Source: Candidatus Omnitrophota bacterium
Lineage (GTDB): Bacteria > Omnitrophota > Gorgyraeia > Gygaellales > Profunditerraquicolaceae
Assembly (NCBI GenBank): GCA_023229385.1
Contig: JALNZI010000002.1
Location: 100,630 to 164,629, forward strand
Length of the DNA: 64,000 bases
Direction of reading: 5' to 3'
This document shows positions 40,372-48,888 of the stretch, one piece after another. Under the pieces are notes generated by a model. The model had not been told where the DNA came from, did no database searches, and saw nothing but the letters and a program-made list of their open reading frames with translations. Within the stretch, counting starts at the first letter, position 1. Every line of letters begins with the position of its first letter. The translations under genes were made by a program, and so were the position numbers.

Positions 40372-42039
40372 TTAATAATATTCTGTCCATGTAGGAATTG
40401 TTATAAAAGGAATTCCGGTATCAGATTTAATTAAAGCATAATACATTCCTGGGGGAACAAAAAAGCTTATAGAACTACCGATAGCATAAACTTGACCCCC
40501 CCCACTTAAATGAAGATAACACATAGTTAAACTAGGGTTTATTCCATCAGTTGATAAACTAACATGAATTTGTGTATACTCATTAGGAACATTTGAAGCG
40601 CCATACACACTAATTTCAACAAATATTGTACAGGGCTTATTATTATGATAATATATATCCCAAGTTTTGCTGGCGTTTGAATTCACACTACTAAATTGAT
40701 TGGCTAATGATCTTACACTTCCAGATGATCCTATATTTAAAGGCATATTTCCAGGAAAAGCATCTACACTACCTGTAGCAATCAATCCTATAGCTCCCCT
40801 AATCATCCTAAGCTCATCCTGTAAAGAACCAGAAGACACTCCTTGATTAAAAGACTCAGGAGCCCTATTGGGCAATGCAGTAACATCATAAATATCTGCA
40901 GTGTTCAAGGTATAAAATTGTCTCATATCCCTATAGGATATATCTCCTCCATTATCAGAAACACTAGCAGAACCTAACAATAAATACTGAGGGTATTTGT
41001 GTGGATTTTCTTCATCCCAAAGATATGTGGTTTTACTTACAAAAGAGGCATGGCAAGTAGAATCAGCAACTACCCAATAGTCAGCATCTGTAACCAAAGG
41101 TGAAACAGCATATAAATTAGGAATAGAACCAGTAACTATACTACCATTTATTAACATTTTTGCATTGCTTGGTGTAGTAAATTCTATATAAGCAATACCT
41201 GTATCCTTAACAGTGCCCAAATAACTGCTTTTTGAAACATCATCTCTAGCCAATAAAATAATTCCATTTACATGGCTTGTTCTTTCATGTTCTGCTATAT
41301 CCTGACCTGTATAACCTAAATCTGCTAAATTTTGACCATGGGGATTTATATTGGTAGGAGTGGCATGCCCAATAGACTTTACGTGGTCTTCTACACTCAC
41401 CCAACCAAGAGTTTTTGCAGGTTCAATTGTAGGATCTAAAATAGCAGAGCTGGCGGGTGTAATTGTTCTACAATACTGCCGCATGTCTGTAATGATTCCA
41501 GAAATATTACCACTACCATCAGCAGTAAATCTACCTAAGGGTATTTCATTTACAGATGCTGCTATAGCCTCAATCCTTATTTGATAGCTATCATAATATC
41601 TCGTATAGAAAGTTGCTCCTAAATCATCAGATTGTAAAGATCCAGAAGATTCCTGATATTTTATTTTAATATATTTTATACCAGCAGTAGAGTCTATCCA
41701 AAAAGAAGTAGCTGTATTATCTGTTAAAGTAATACTATGTGTTGAATTTAATAAAATAATATTACCACTAGGATCTATTGCAGAACCTACAGTTACAGAT
41801 ATTTGTGTAGCACTAAGCTGATTACAATAGAAATTTTTTGTTGTAACAAGGTAGTCGTTAGGAGATCCATATATACCTCCCAAAGTTACACTTCCTCCTG
41901 TGAGAGTTGATATACCCCCAGAATTACCTAAAGGAGCTACAGACCTGCTAGAAACCTGTTTAGCAGTAGTTGATTCTATAGCATTAAGATCATCCGACAT
42001 TACATCTTGATCGTTGAAAAAATTAGCTCTTTCCATCAT
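40372..42039 (-). CDS. Putative tail fibre / baseplate-associated virion protein
   Basis: A 555-residue beta-rich protein, last gene of the tail module in transcription order. The N-terminus (MMERANFFNDQDVMSDDLNA) is typical of phage fibre or wedge proteins, and two similar segments occur (SGIITDMRQYCR and DISYRDMRQFYTL, about 183-194 and 363-375), hinting at an internal duplication. It contains three SSGS tetrapeptides, as in other virion proteins here. No enzymatic motif. Either of two adjacent ATGs (42039 or 42036) can follow the AGGTG site. Confidence 0.65.
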   Translation of the reverse strand: MMERANFFNDQDVMSDDLNAIESTTAKQVSSRSVAPLGNSGGISTLTGGSVTLGGIYGSPNDYLVTTKNFYCNQLSATQISVTVGSAIDPSGNIILLNSTHSITLTDNTATSFWIDSTAGIKYIKIKYQESSGSLQSDDLGATFYTRYYDSYQIRIEAIAASVNEIPLGRFTADGSGNISGIITDMRQYCRTITPASSAILDPTIEPAKTLGWVSVEDHVKSIGHATPTNINPHGQNLADLGYTGQDIAEHERTSHVNGIILLARDDVSKSSYLGTVKDTGIAYIEFTTPSNAKMLINGSIVTGSIPNLYAVSPLVTDADYWVVADSTCHASFVSKTTYLWDEENPHKYPQYLLLGSASVSDNGGDISYRDMRQFYTLNTADIYDVTALPNRAPESFNQGVSSGSLQDELRMIRGAIGLIATGSVDAFPGNMPLNIGSSGSVRSLANQFSSVNSNASKTWDIYYHNNKPCTIFVEISVYGASNVPNEYTQIHVSLSTDGINPSLTMCYLHLSGGGQVYAIGSSISFFVPPGMYYALIKSDTGIPFITIPTWTEYY

Positions 42040-42059
42040 TTCACCTAATTATTAAATGT

Positions 42060-44045
42060 TTAAATTTTTTCCAGGGGTAATTTATATAGCCTATAAAAAC
42101 TATTGTCTTTTTTTCTAAAAACTCTTTGATTAGTTGCTTTTACTGCAAAATCATAATATTGAAATTCTCCAGAACCTGAAGCATATACTGATACCTTCGA
42201 TTGATAATAATTATCAACAGAACCTGAAGAAATCTCTATGGGGTATAAATATCTTGGGGCATATTGAAAAAATCTATTTTTAATTTCATCAGGAGTTAAA
42301 GACCCACTAGAGATCATTATTTCATCAGTAGAAATATTATAATCCTTTGTATTACTATTTTCTATATATAAATTAGTAGGAGAGGGTAATATATTATGAG
42401 GATTAACACCAATTGACCCAGATGATGCATAAGCCCCATCTATAAAAAATTTTACTATGTTATTATTTAAAGTCAGAGAAAAATTATGGTACCTTCTTGC
42501 CTCTTCTAAAATATAATCTGAAATTGATGCTGAAGCAGTTACTGTTGTAGCCCCTTCTTTAGCAGAATATGAAAAGAATCCAGCAATTGGGTCTATAGTT
42601 ATTAAATAGCCATTGGTAGTTAGAGAATCATTTGAACTACTTATAGCCTCTCGTTTAAGTATTACTTTAGATGTTGTACCTGCAGCAGCTTTTTTATCCA
42701 TACCATTAATCCAAAACTCTGCAGTTAGTCCATTAAAAGAATCCACACTTTGAGAGGTATTTCCCTCGTATAACATTGTACTGGAAGCCCCGTGTTTTGC
42801 TAAATTCATTGATAAGGCAAATCTATTAAAAGAACGCCCAATCTCAAATGTTGGGTTATTTGAGGACAAAGATTTTTGTAGGTTGTTTTTATTACCAGAT
42901 ACATCCCAGATAGAACTACTACTGAGCATTATCCAATGCGCCCCACAAGTCTCAGGCTCTTCCATCCAGCTTATAGGATCTGAAGATACTTGTTGATAAT
43001 AAACTGAATTTGGTATTGTAGATATTGGGTAGGATCTTAAATATCTATCAAAATAAGCCCCATTTTTTATTAGGCAAGTCCAATCCATTAAAACACTTCC
43101 TGTTTGAAAAGCCAATCCAGAAGTGTTTATTACAGAACTTGTAATATCATTTTTATTATCCTCTATGCCAGAAGTAGTTTCTATTTTATTGGTTAAATAA
43201 GCATTTTTTTGTTCAAAGTAATCACTGTTGTACGTTGATCCTGAGGCATCACTTAAAATATAATTAGTATTATAAAAGAATCTTGATGCAACATCTGCTC
43301 GAAAATTTCTAGTTATATTTTTTTCAATCGAGGCTTTAAAAGAGGCATCGGCTGAAGTAGAAAAGATTTCAATATCCAAACTATTATAAAATTGCTTTCT
43401 ACTATAAATTTTTGTGTTATGTCCTAATTTTGTATATGATATTTTAAATTTATCTCCTACCGAAAAGGGTATATCTGTGGGCAAAACTCTTCCAATTCGC
43501 CGTAATGTTTTATCAGATATAATAAATCCATTTCCTATTGCTACAACTGAACCCGTTTGTACAAATAAACACCAGCCATCATACCCTAATTTTTGTCTAT
43601 CAATAGTATAAGGAGCCACTCCTGAATAAGATTGCCCCACTAAGTCAATACCCGTTTGTGTTGAGGCTACTATAGAAGCCTCATTCAATAACTTTAAATT
43701 TGTCCGATAATCTTGAAGTCCCGAACCACTACTAAAAGTCTCATAGTTTTGAGTATTTTGTTTAGAAGTCTGAAGTAGGATTCCAAAATTATCATATATT
43801 TTAGCAGTGTAGCTGGAGCCTACAGGAACTGTCCTAACATTATCTAAATCAAGGTCCCCATAAGTATCTGATATTTCAGTGGAGGCTGAAGATAATTGAT
43901 CAGCACTCATAAAGAGCATTTTATATATGGGAGTACCTAATATATTTACAGGATACCAACGAGGGGACAAATAAGAAAACATATTAGCAACAATTCTCTT
44001 TGCCGAGCCTACTGAATAATCTGACCACTTTAAATATAATGCCAT
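42060..44045 (-). CDS. Virion protein with LamG-like domain
   Basis: A 661-residue structural protein. The N-terminal 150 residues follow the baseplate genes in style (AKRIVANMFSYLSPRWYPVN). Residues about 430-600 look like a laminin-G/concanavalin fold: FNGLTAEFWINGMDKKAAAG, RRYHNFSLTLNNNIVKFFID, TDEIMISSGSLTPDE. Such domains bind glycans on the host surface. Six SGS tripeptides, mostly SSGS or ASGS. It lies 2 bases after the J-like wedge gene. Confidence 0.68.
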   Translation of the reverse strand: MALYLKWSDYSVGSAKRIVANMFSYLSPRWYPVNILGTPIYKMLFMSADQLSSASTEISDTYGDLDLDNVRTVPVGSSYTAKIYDNFGILLQTSKQNTQNYETFSSGSGLQDYRTNLKLLNEASIVASTQTGIDLVGQSYSGVAPYTIDRQKLGYDGWCLFVQTGSVVAIGNGFIISDKTLRRIGRVLPTDIPFSVGDKFKISYTKLGHNTKIYSRKQFYNSLDIEIFSTSADASFKASIEKNITRNFRADVASRFFYNTNYILSDASGSTYNSDYFEQKNAYLTNKIETTSGIEDNKNDITSSVINTSGLAFQTGSVLMDWTCLIKNGAYFDRYLRSYPISTIPNSVYYQQVSSDPISWMEEPETCGAHWIMLSSSSIWDVSGNKNNLQKSLSSNNPTFEIGRSFNRFALSMNLAKHGASSTMLYEGNTSQSVDSFNGLTAEFWINGMDKKAAAGTTSKVILKREAISSSNDSLTTNGYLITIDPIAGFFSYSAKEGATTVTASASISDYILEEARRYHNFSLTLNNNIVKFFIDGAYASSGSIGVNPHNILPSPTNLYIENSNTKDYNISTDEIMISSGSLTPDEIKNRFFQYAPRYLYPIEISSGSVDNYYQSKVSVYASGSGEFQYYDFAVKATNQRVFRKKDNSFYRLYKLPLEKI

Positions 44046-44047
44046 TT

Positions 44048-45454
44048 TTAACTCATTAAGTTGATTGTAAGGGTCCCTGCAGAACAGTAACCATAAAGTG
44101 GAAGTTGTAAATTTCCCACAGAATTTATTATAATTGTAGCATCTGAACTTTGAAAAGTTGTAAAGGGTAGTTGTACATCATCTACCCCAGGAACATTTAG
44201 TATAATTCTAGTTATATCTGCCTGTTGAATTTCACTACCTATTAGTAGACCTGTTAAATAAGTAGAAATTTCTGCCTCAACAACAGTTTCTACATCTGAA
44301 AGACTAAATCCGGCTAAAACCTTCATAGAAAATTCTATATCTATAGGAATTTCGGAGGCCCACTTTACCAAGATATTAGCATTTAATATGTCTGTATTTG
44401 TTTTATTAAAAATATTCTGAAGATCCTCTATCAAACCATTATAATTATATACAACAGAAACTGCCCCATAGCTATCATTAATAGGAATAACCCAACTTAG
44501 TTTATCTACAGCCGAAACAGATCCCCTATAAGAACCCGCATCTTTTACAATACTATAGTTAGAGGATGAAATAGATCCAGAAGCACTAGACAAAACTGAT
44601 ACAATACCTCCGGTTAATAGGGGTTGTTTAAAAAAAGTTAAATTCTCAAATAAATTACCCACAGGAATTATATTTTCTGTTTGTGATCTTGTTATAACTC
44701 CTTTTATGTAAACATCTATGGCTCCAAGCTCTTCTCTTCCAGTATTGCCATGAGCAACTATAATTACATCTTCAACAGATTGTTGTGAAGATATTGCAGA
44801 CTTTATACCATCCTCTGTACAAAGGGATGATCCTAACCATCTAGTAACTATTCTAGAACTTAATTGGTCATTAGACTCTGTATCAGCCCCACCTGTAGTT
44901 GCAGAGGTGTTTGTACACCCATTTAAGCCACTAATAGATGACACTAGAGACACAATAGTGCCCGAACCCACATTACCAGAGGTTCCCCCACTAAGAGCTT
45001 CTATATCCACTAAAATCTCATAACGACCCGTTGTTGCATTAAAATAATTAGCAGCAAAATCCGTATACATCACCGCTGTTTGAATAGTAGAAAATTGTAT
45101 GCTAGAGGACGTAGTAGATGAAATTGTAGAAACTACAGTAGAGGCTGGGATTGTAATATCTGATGTGGGCAAAGAGTTGATATAAAATGTAACTTTGCCT
45201 CTAGCAGCCCTTGCAGATTTTCTCAAAACCCCCATATTTTTAGCAATTACTTCTAAACCTGTATCAGAAGCAGTATATATAGATTGGTCTAATTGAACAC
45301 TTTCCACCTCATTATACAGGGATTCAATCTCCTTTGCTGGGGCTGATATAATAACATCAGATAAAAAAGTTCCCTCCGAAGTGTTTGCAGTAGGATAAAG
45401 ACTTTGTATATAAGACTTCATTGAATTAACAATATTTGTAAATGACTTAATCAT
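44048..45454 (-). CDS. Baseplate J-like wedge protein (gp6/gp47 family)
   Basis: A 468-residue protein of the Mu gp47/P2 J/T4 gp6 family. Diagnostic are the N-terminal TSEGTFLSDVIISAPAKEIE, IYTASDTGLEVIAKNMGVLR, RAARGKVTFYI, and VVAHGNTGREELGAIDVYIK. It forms the inner ring of the contractile baseplate and links hub to fibres. AGGGAAAGATA precedes the ATG. It is next to the gp25-like gene, the normal order in myoviruses. Confidence 0.85.
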   Translation of the reverse strand: MIKSFTNIVNSMKSYIQSLYPTANTSEGTFLSDVIISAPAKEIESLYNEVESVQLDQSIYTASDTGLEVIAKNMGVLRKSARAARGKVTFYINSLPTSDITIPASTVVSTISSTTSSSIQFSTIQTAVMYTDFAANYFNATTGRYEILVDIEALSGGTSGNVGSGTIVSLVSSISGLNGCTNTSATTGGADTESNDQLSSRIVTRWLGSSLCTEDGIKSAISSQQSVEDVIIVAHGNTGREELGAIDVYIKGVITRSQTENIIPVGNLFENLTFFKQPLLTGGIVSVLSSASGSISSSNYSIVKDAGSYRGSVSAVDKLSWVIPINDSYGAVSVVYNYNGLIEDLQNIFNKTNTDILNANILVKWASEIPIDIEFSMKVLAGFSLSDVETVVEAEISTYLTGLLIGSEIQQADITRIILNVPGVDDVQLPFTTFQSSDATIIINSVGNLQLPLYGYCSAGTLTINLMS

Positions 45455-45466
45455 TATCTTTCCCTA

Positions 45467-45952
45467 TTATCGTGTTAATGTTGTAACAATTTCTGGATTT
45501 TGACTTCCAGCCGTTCTTAAATTTAGAACTATATCTAATTGCCTAGGCTCATAAATATTCTGTGTAACCTCTAAAGAAATAATTGATTTTATTTCTTCAT
45601 TTGAACTTATTTTGTTTCCCTTAGCTTTTTCTTCTTGCTGCAAGGTACTTAAATATGAAATACACCTTACTATCTCTCTATAAACAACCAAAGTTGTAGT
45701 AGTATCTATAACACCCCGCATCAAAGAGTAATCAAAGCCATAACCCGTAGATCTTTTATTTTCTTTTAATATTTTTATTACTTGTTGAGAAAGACTATCC
45801 TGATTATAGATAGTAACTAAATTCCCAGAATTATCAATTTGAAATTCTCCAATATATCCAGAACCAAGGCATTTAGGACAGGTATCTAATACATAACCTA
45901 CCAAAGGCTCACCTGCTCTATGATCACATGGTATTCTTGCTAATATATCCAT
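45467..45952 (-). CDS. Baseplate wedge protein, gp25-like, with zinc knuckle
   Basis: A 161-residue protein. GYGFDYSLMRGVIDTTTTLV and the later VTQNIYEPRQLDIVLNLRTA resemble the gp25/W-like wedge family, in which the EPR motif is conserved. The N-terminus has CDH...CPKCLGSG, a zinc-knuckle-like addition. gp25 nucleates sheath assembly on the baseplate. Position between the spike (gpV-like) and J-like genes agrees. Confidence 0.7.
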   Translation of the reverse strand: MDILARIPCDHRAGEPLVGYVLDTCPKCLGSGYIGEFQIDNSGNLVTIYNQDSLSQQVIKILKENKRSTGYGFDYSLMRGVIDTTTTLVVYREIVRCISYLSTLQQEEKAKGNKISSNEEIKSIISLEVTQNIYEPRQLDIVLNLRTAGSQNPEIVTTLTR

Positions 45953-45954
45953 AA

Positions 45955-46998
45955 TTAATCACCTATCTTTATTGTACTACTAGCCTTTGTAATTGTTCCC
46001 GTTAATGTTATAGGACTCATATTTTTATGTGTTTCAGAATCTACCTGAATATCACCGGTTGCTACATTAATAGTTACTTCATCATCTAATCTAGCGGCCC
46101 CTTTTGTTCCATTATTTAGATTTATCTCTTGTGCAGTAATTAATAATTTTTTTGCTAATTGCAAAGTAACTTCTTCAGATAAATTTACAAATACTTTTCC
46201 ATCTTTTGAAATTTTTACTATTAAAAGTTCTACACTATTTCTTTGTATTGTTAAATCTAAACAAAGAGCATTAACACTATCTGCAAGAACTACAGATCCA
46301 TTATGATCTATAGCATTTCCATCAGTATCTACAACTGTTCCTGCCGAAATATCGATAATCGGAATTTCTGAATTTCCTACAGCATTATCTGCTTTTTCTG
46401 TTATTTGAAGCTTATACTCAGTTAAATAATCTCCGGCAGTATTTTTTATAAACTGTATAGATTTAGAACCTAGATTTGTAACCATTCTTTTAATAAGACC
46501 CATAAAAGATACCCCGGCTTCAGAAGTATTTTTTATATTTATGGTATCTGTTGAAAATGTCCCTGTAGATGCCTCTAGTTGAATTTTATTTTGATCTAGG
46601 GTTTGGGCTAATATATCCCCATTATTTTTCATATGGAAAATTGTTCCAGCAACTTCTAAAAGCTTCTCACCCACCTTTATTTTTGGTAAAGAATGCTGTG
46701 TTTTTACTCTATCAGCATGTCCTTTATTTATGTATCTTAATATTCTAGCCTGTTCCATAGAATCAAAGCCCACTACTACGTTAGCCCCAACCTCAGGAAT
46801 AATAAAGTCCTTATCATTTGCTTGAGTTAATAAAACGCCCCTACGAATTCCAGGACGATCATACCAACGAATATCACAAGTACCTTCCTCAGAATTTACA
46901 GAAACTATTTGACCTGTCCTTAAAAACTGGTTTAAGTTCTTTTGTATGGTAGAACTCTGTAATTGCCTAGGATATATTTTTTTCCATAATATTTTCAT
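45955..46998 (-). CDS. Baseplate spike / assembly protein V-like
   Basis: A 347-residue protein. The N-terminal OB-fold is visible: FLRTGQIVSVNSEEGTCDIR, WYDRPGIRRGVLL, PEVGANVVVGFDSMEQARIL (residues 27-90). The rest is beta-rich with repetitive IQLEASTGTFSTDTINI and INLNNGTKGAARLDDEVTI, fitting a trimeric beta-helix spike. It would pierce the cell envelope at the tail tip. Upstream lies a 147-base gap holding a promoter-like element. Confidence 0.8.
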   Translation of the reverse strand: MKILWKKIYPRQLQSSTIQKNLNQFLRTGQIVSVNSEEGTCDIRWYDRPGIRRGVLLTQANDKDFIIPEVGANVVVGFDSMEQARILRYINKGHADRVKTQHSLPKIKVGEKLLEVAGTIFHMKNNGDILAQTLDQNKIQLEASTGTFSTDTINIKNTSEAGVSFMGLIKRMVTNLGSKSIQFIKNTAGDYLTEYKLQITEKADNAVGNSEIPIIDISAGTVVDTDGNAIDHNGSVVLADSVNALCLDLTIQRNSVELLIVKISKDGKVFVNLSEEVTLQLAKKLLITAQEINLNNGTKGAARLDDEVTINVATGDIQVDSETHKNMSPITLTGTITKASSTIKIGD

Positions 46999-47060
46999 AT
47001 AAATTTTAATATAGGAATGAATAGTCTAAATAAAATATTTCCTAATTTTTTACCATTCCA

Positions 47061-47097
47061 AGATTATATATTATTCATATCATCAATGATAATAACC
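47061..47097 (-). promoter_or_regulatory. Promoter-like element, weaker third copy
   Basis: Aligned without gaps to the 38328 element the first 37 bases share about 23 positions, including GGT at the 5' end and a TATG-x2-TA-x-TATATAA core. It lies 60-100 bases before the spike gene start on the minus strand. The match is looser than between the other two copies. Confidence 0.4.
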
Positions 47098-47145
47098 TTT
47101 TTACAGAATCAATCAATAAATATGTAAGGTCTTTTTTTATCATGG

Positions 47146-48888
47146 TTAAGGAGTTGTTCCGTAAACATAAAAAAGTCGATCCCTGTCTGATAATACTGTT
47201 GTACCTCGGAAAGCATTCCCTGAATGAGTAGACGGGATGTGATATCCACCTGTAAGATAATTAATCGAAGTTCCACCACCCCAATAAATTGCGATACAAT
47301 AAGGTACCCCACCCTCCATATAATAATATGGAGGACTGAATGTGAATTCTATAAAATCTCGAGTAATCGGAAATGATATTATTGGTATGCCAATTGAAGT
47401 GGCAAGTTCTGGTAAAACAGGAAGACTACTTACTCCATAAATACCAGAATGTGCATATAACATTCCATAGACGTTCCCCCAAGGAAGGTATCGATCTGCA
47501 AAATATGAACCAAGATAAAATTTGCAACTAGTTAAATAACCTCCATTTCCTTTGAAACTTTGACCAAATAGAGCTACACCACCCGCACCCTCAATTTGAG
47601 AGTAAATATTACGAGTACTATCATAATTATACTCAACCAAGGTGATACCAGATTCTAGTGTTCGTGTTCCTGTAACGGTTAAGTACTCTCCTATATTCAC
47701 TATGGTAAAATTATTTCCGACACTGGTTGTCATATTTTTACAAGACGAAACGGTATTTATCGTTAGTGTTCCACCCACACCTTTGAACCCAGAATAATCA
47801 TTAATATACACATCATCTGTTGCCATTGGTACAGTTGCACCAGGCATTCCATTGCTTGTATTACTCCAATGTGCTGTATCTGACCAATTACCAGTACCAC
47901 CTATCCAATACTTACCAGTAACAGTAATATAAGAAAGCTTACTAGAAAAAATGTCCTTGTTATCAGTTAATTTCTTTCCTAAAATTTTAATTTTTGATAA
48001 TTTATTTATAGGGTTGCTATCAGGAATATATAACTTTTTAGTTAACCCAGTAGATTTTAGATGTAATAGAATATTTTTATGGGTATACCCAGTAGACTTT
48101 ATTTCTTTTATAAACTTTGTTTTTATACTACCTACAGATTTAGTATCTATTATAATATTTTTATTGACTAACCCTTTAGACTTTATTTCTACAATAGAAT
48201 TTCTTTTGATTATACCCGTGCGTTTATTTTCTAGAACAACATTTTTTTTGGATACTATCGTAGACCTGATGTCTAATTCAGAATACCCACCCTTTTTATT
48301 TATTCCAATATTTGGGTCCTGTATACTAGAAAAAACAAATGGTTTTTCAGGTATTAAATTAATAGGGTTTATAGGTAAATATTCTTTACTAAATGCATCT
48401 GAAATATTTAATAATTCTTTTTTAAAAAACAATCGCCCAGGACAAGTAATATTAGATTCATCCCCATGATAAAGTGTATTGGTTATTGTAGGAATATCAC
48501 TTTTAAGCACCAATAAAACCTGTTGTAAAACATTAAGTTGAAAATTTGTAGGGGCTGTATTATCAAAATTACCGACAAGAGCTATATGGACATCATTCTG
48601 ATTAGAACTACCAGTATCCCCCGCATTAGATAAGAGATGTTTAGGATATTTTTTTACTATGGATTGAATATCAACATTTTCATAATAGGTTTTAGGATTC
48701 ACACCAAATATCCATCTAGCTGTTAAATCTACCCTACCATCATGATTTATCAATATGTCGTAAGAGGCACCAAACTGCTGGCTACGGATAAATATATCAT
48801 TAATTTCCACACCCTGAATATTAGCTTCAGTTTCCGTATGATGTATCATTATACGTTTAATATCAGTATTTAGTCTAGTAGAGATCAT
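47146..48888 (-). CDS. Amidase-adhesin fusion: N-acetylmuramoyl-L-alanine amidase, 14-residue repeats, beta-rich C-terminus
   Basis: Residues 1-165 are an amidase_2/PGRP domain: IMIHHTETE (H16/H17), DVHIALVGNFD, and LYHGDESNITCPG (H141, C149), the zinc and catalytic residues. Residues 211-288 hold five 14-residue repeats plus a partial sixth, each like GLVNKNIIIDTKSV. Then GKYWIGGTGNWSDTAHWSN (about 326-344), a surface-adhesin-type motif, and a beta-rich tail to residue 580. The enzyme cuts the peptide stem from peptidoglycan; the rest probably binds host surface or forms a stalk. It sits among baseplate genes, so it is likely virion-borne rather than a free endolysin. Confidence 0.82.
   Translation of the reverse strand: MISTRLNTDIKRIMIHHTETEANIQGVEINDIFIRSQQFGASYDILINHDGRVDLTARWIFGVNPKTYYENVDIQSIVKKYPKHLLSNAGDTGSSNQNDVHIALVGNFDNTAPTNFQLNVLQQVLLVLKSDIPTITNTLYHGDESNITCPGRLFFKKELLNISDAFSKEYLPINPINLIPEKPFVFSSIQDPNIGINKKGGYSELDIRSTIVSKKNVVLENKRTGIIKRNSIVEIKSKGLVNKNIIIDTKSVGSIKTKFIKEIKSTGYTHKNILLHLKSTGLTKKLYIPDSNPINKLSKIKILGKKLTDNKDIFSSKLSYITVTGKYWIGGTGNWSDTAHWSNTSNGMPGATVPMATDDVYINDYSGFKGVGGTLTINTVSSCKNMTTSVGNNFTIVNIGEYLTVTGTRTLESGITLVEYNYDSTRNIYSQIEGAGGVALFGQSFKGNGGYLTSCKFYLGSYFADRYLPWGNVYGMLYAHSGIYGVSSLPVLPELATSIGIPIISFPITRDFIEFTFSPPYYYMEGGVPYCIAIYWGGGTSINYLTGGYHIPSTHSGNAFRGTTVLSDRDRLFYVYGTTP
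48025..48258 (-). repeat. Five and a half 42-base (14-residue) coding repeats
   Basis: Units start at residues 211, 225, 239, 253 and 267, with a partial at 281. Each has Gly at position 1 (except the first), Lys at 4-5, hydrophobic residues at 7-9, and usually K-S at 12-13. DNA identity between units is moderate, so the repeats are not recent. Confidence 0.85.
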
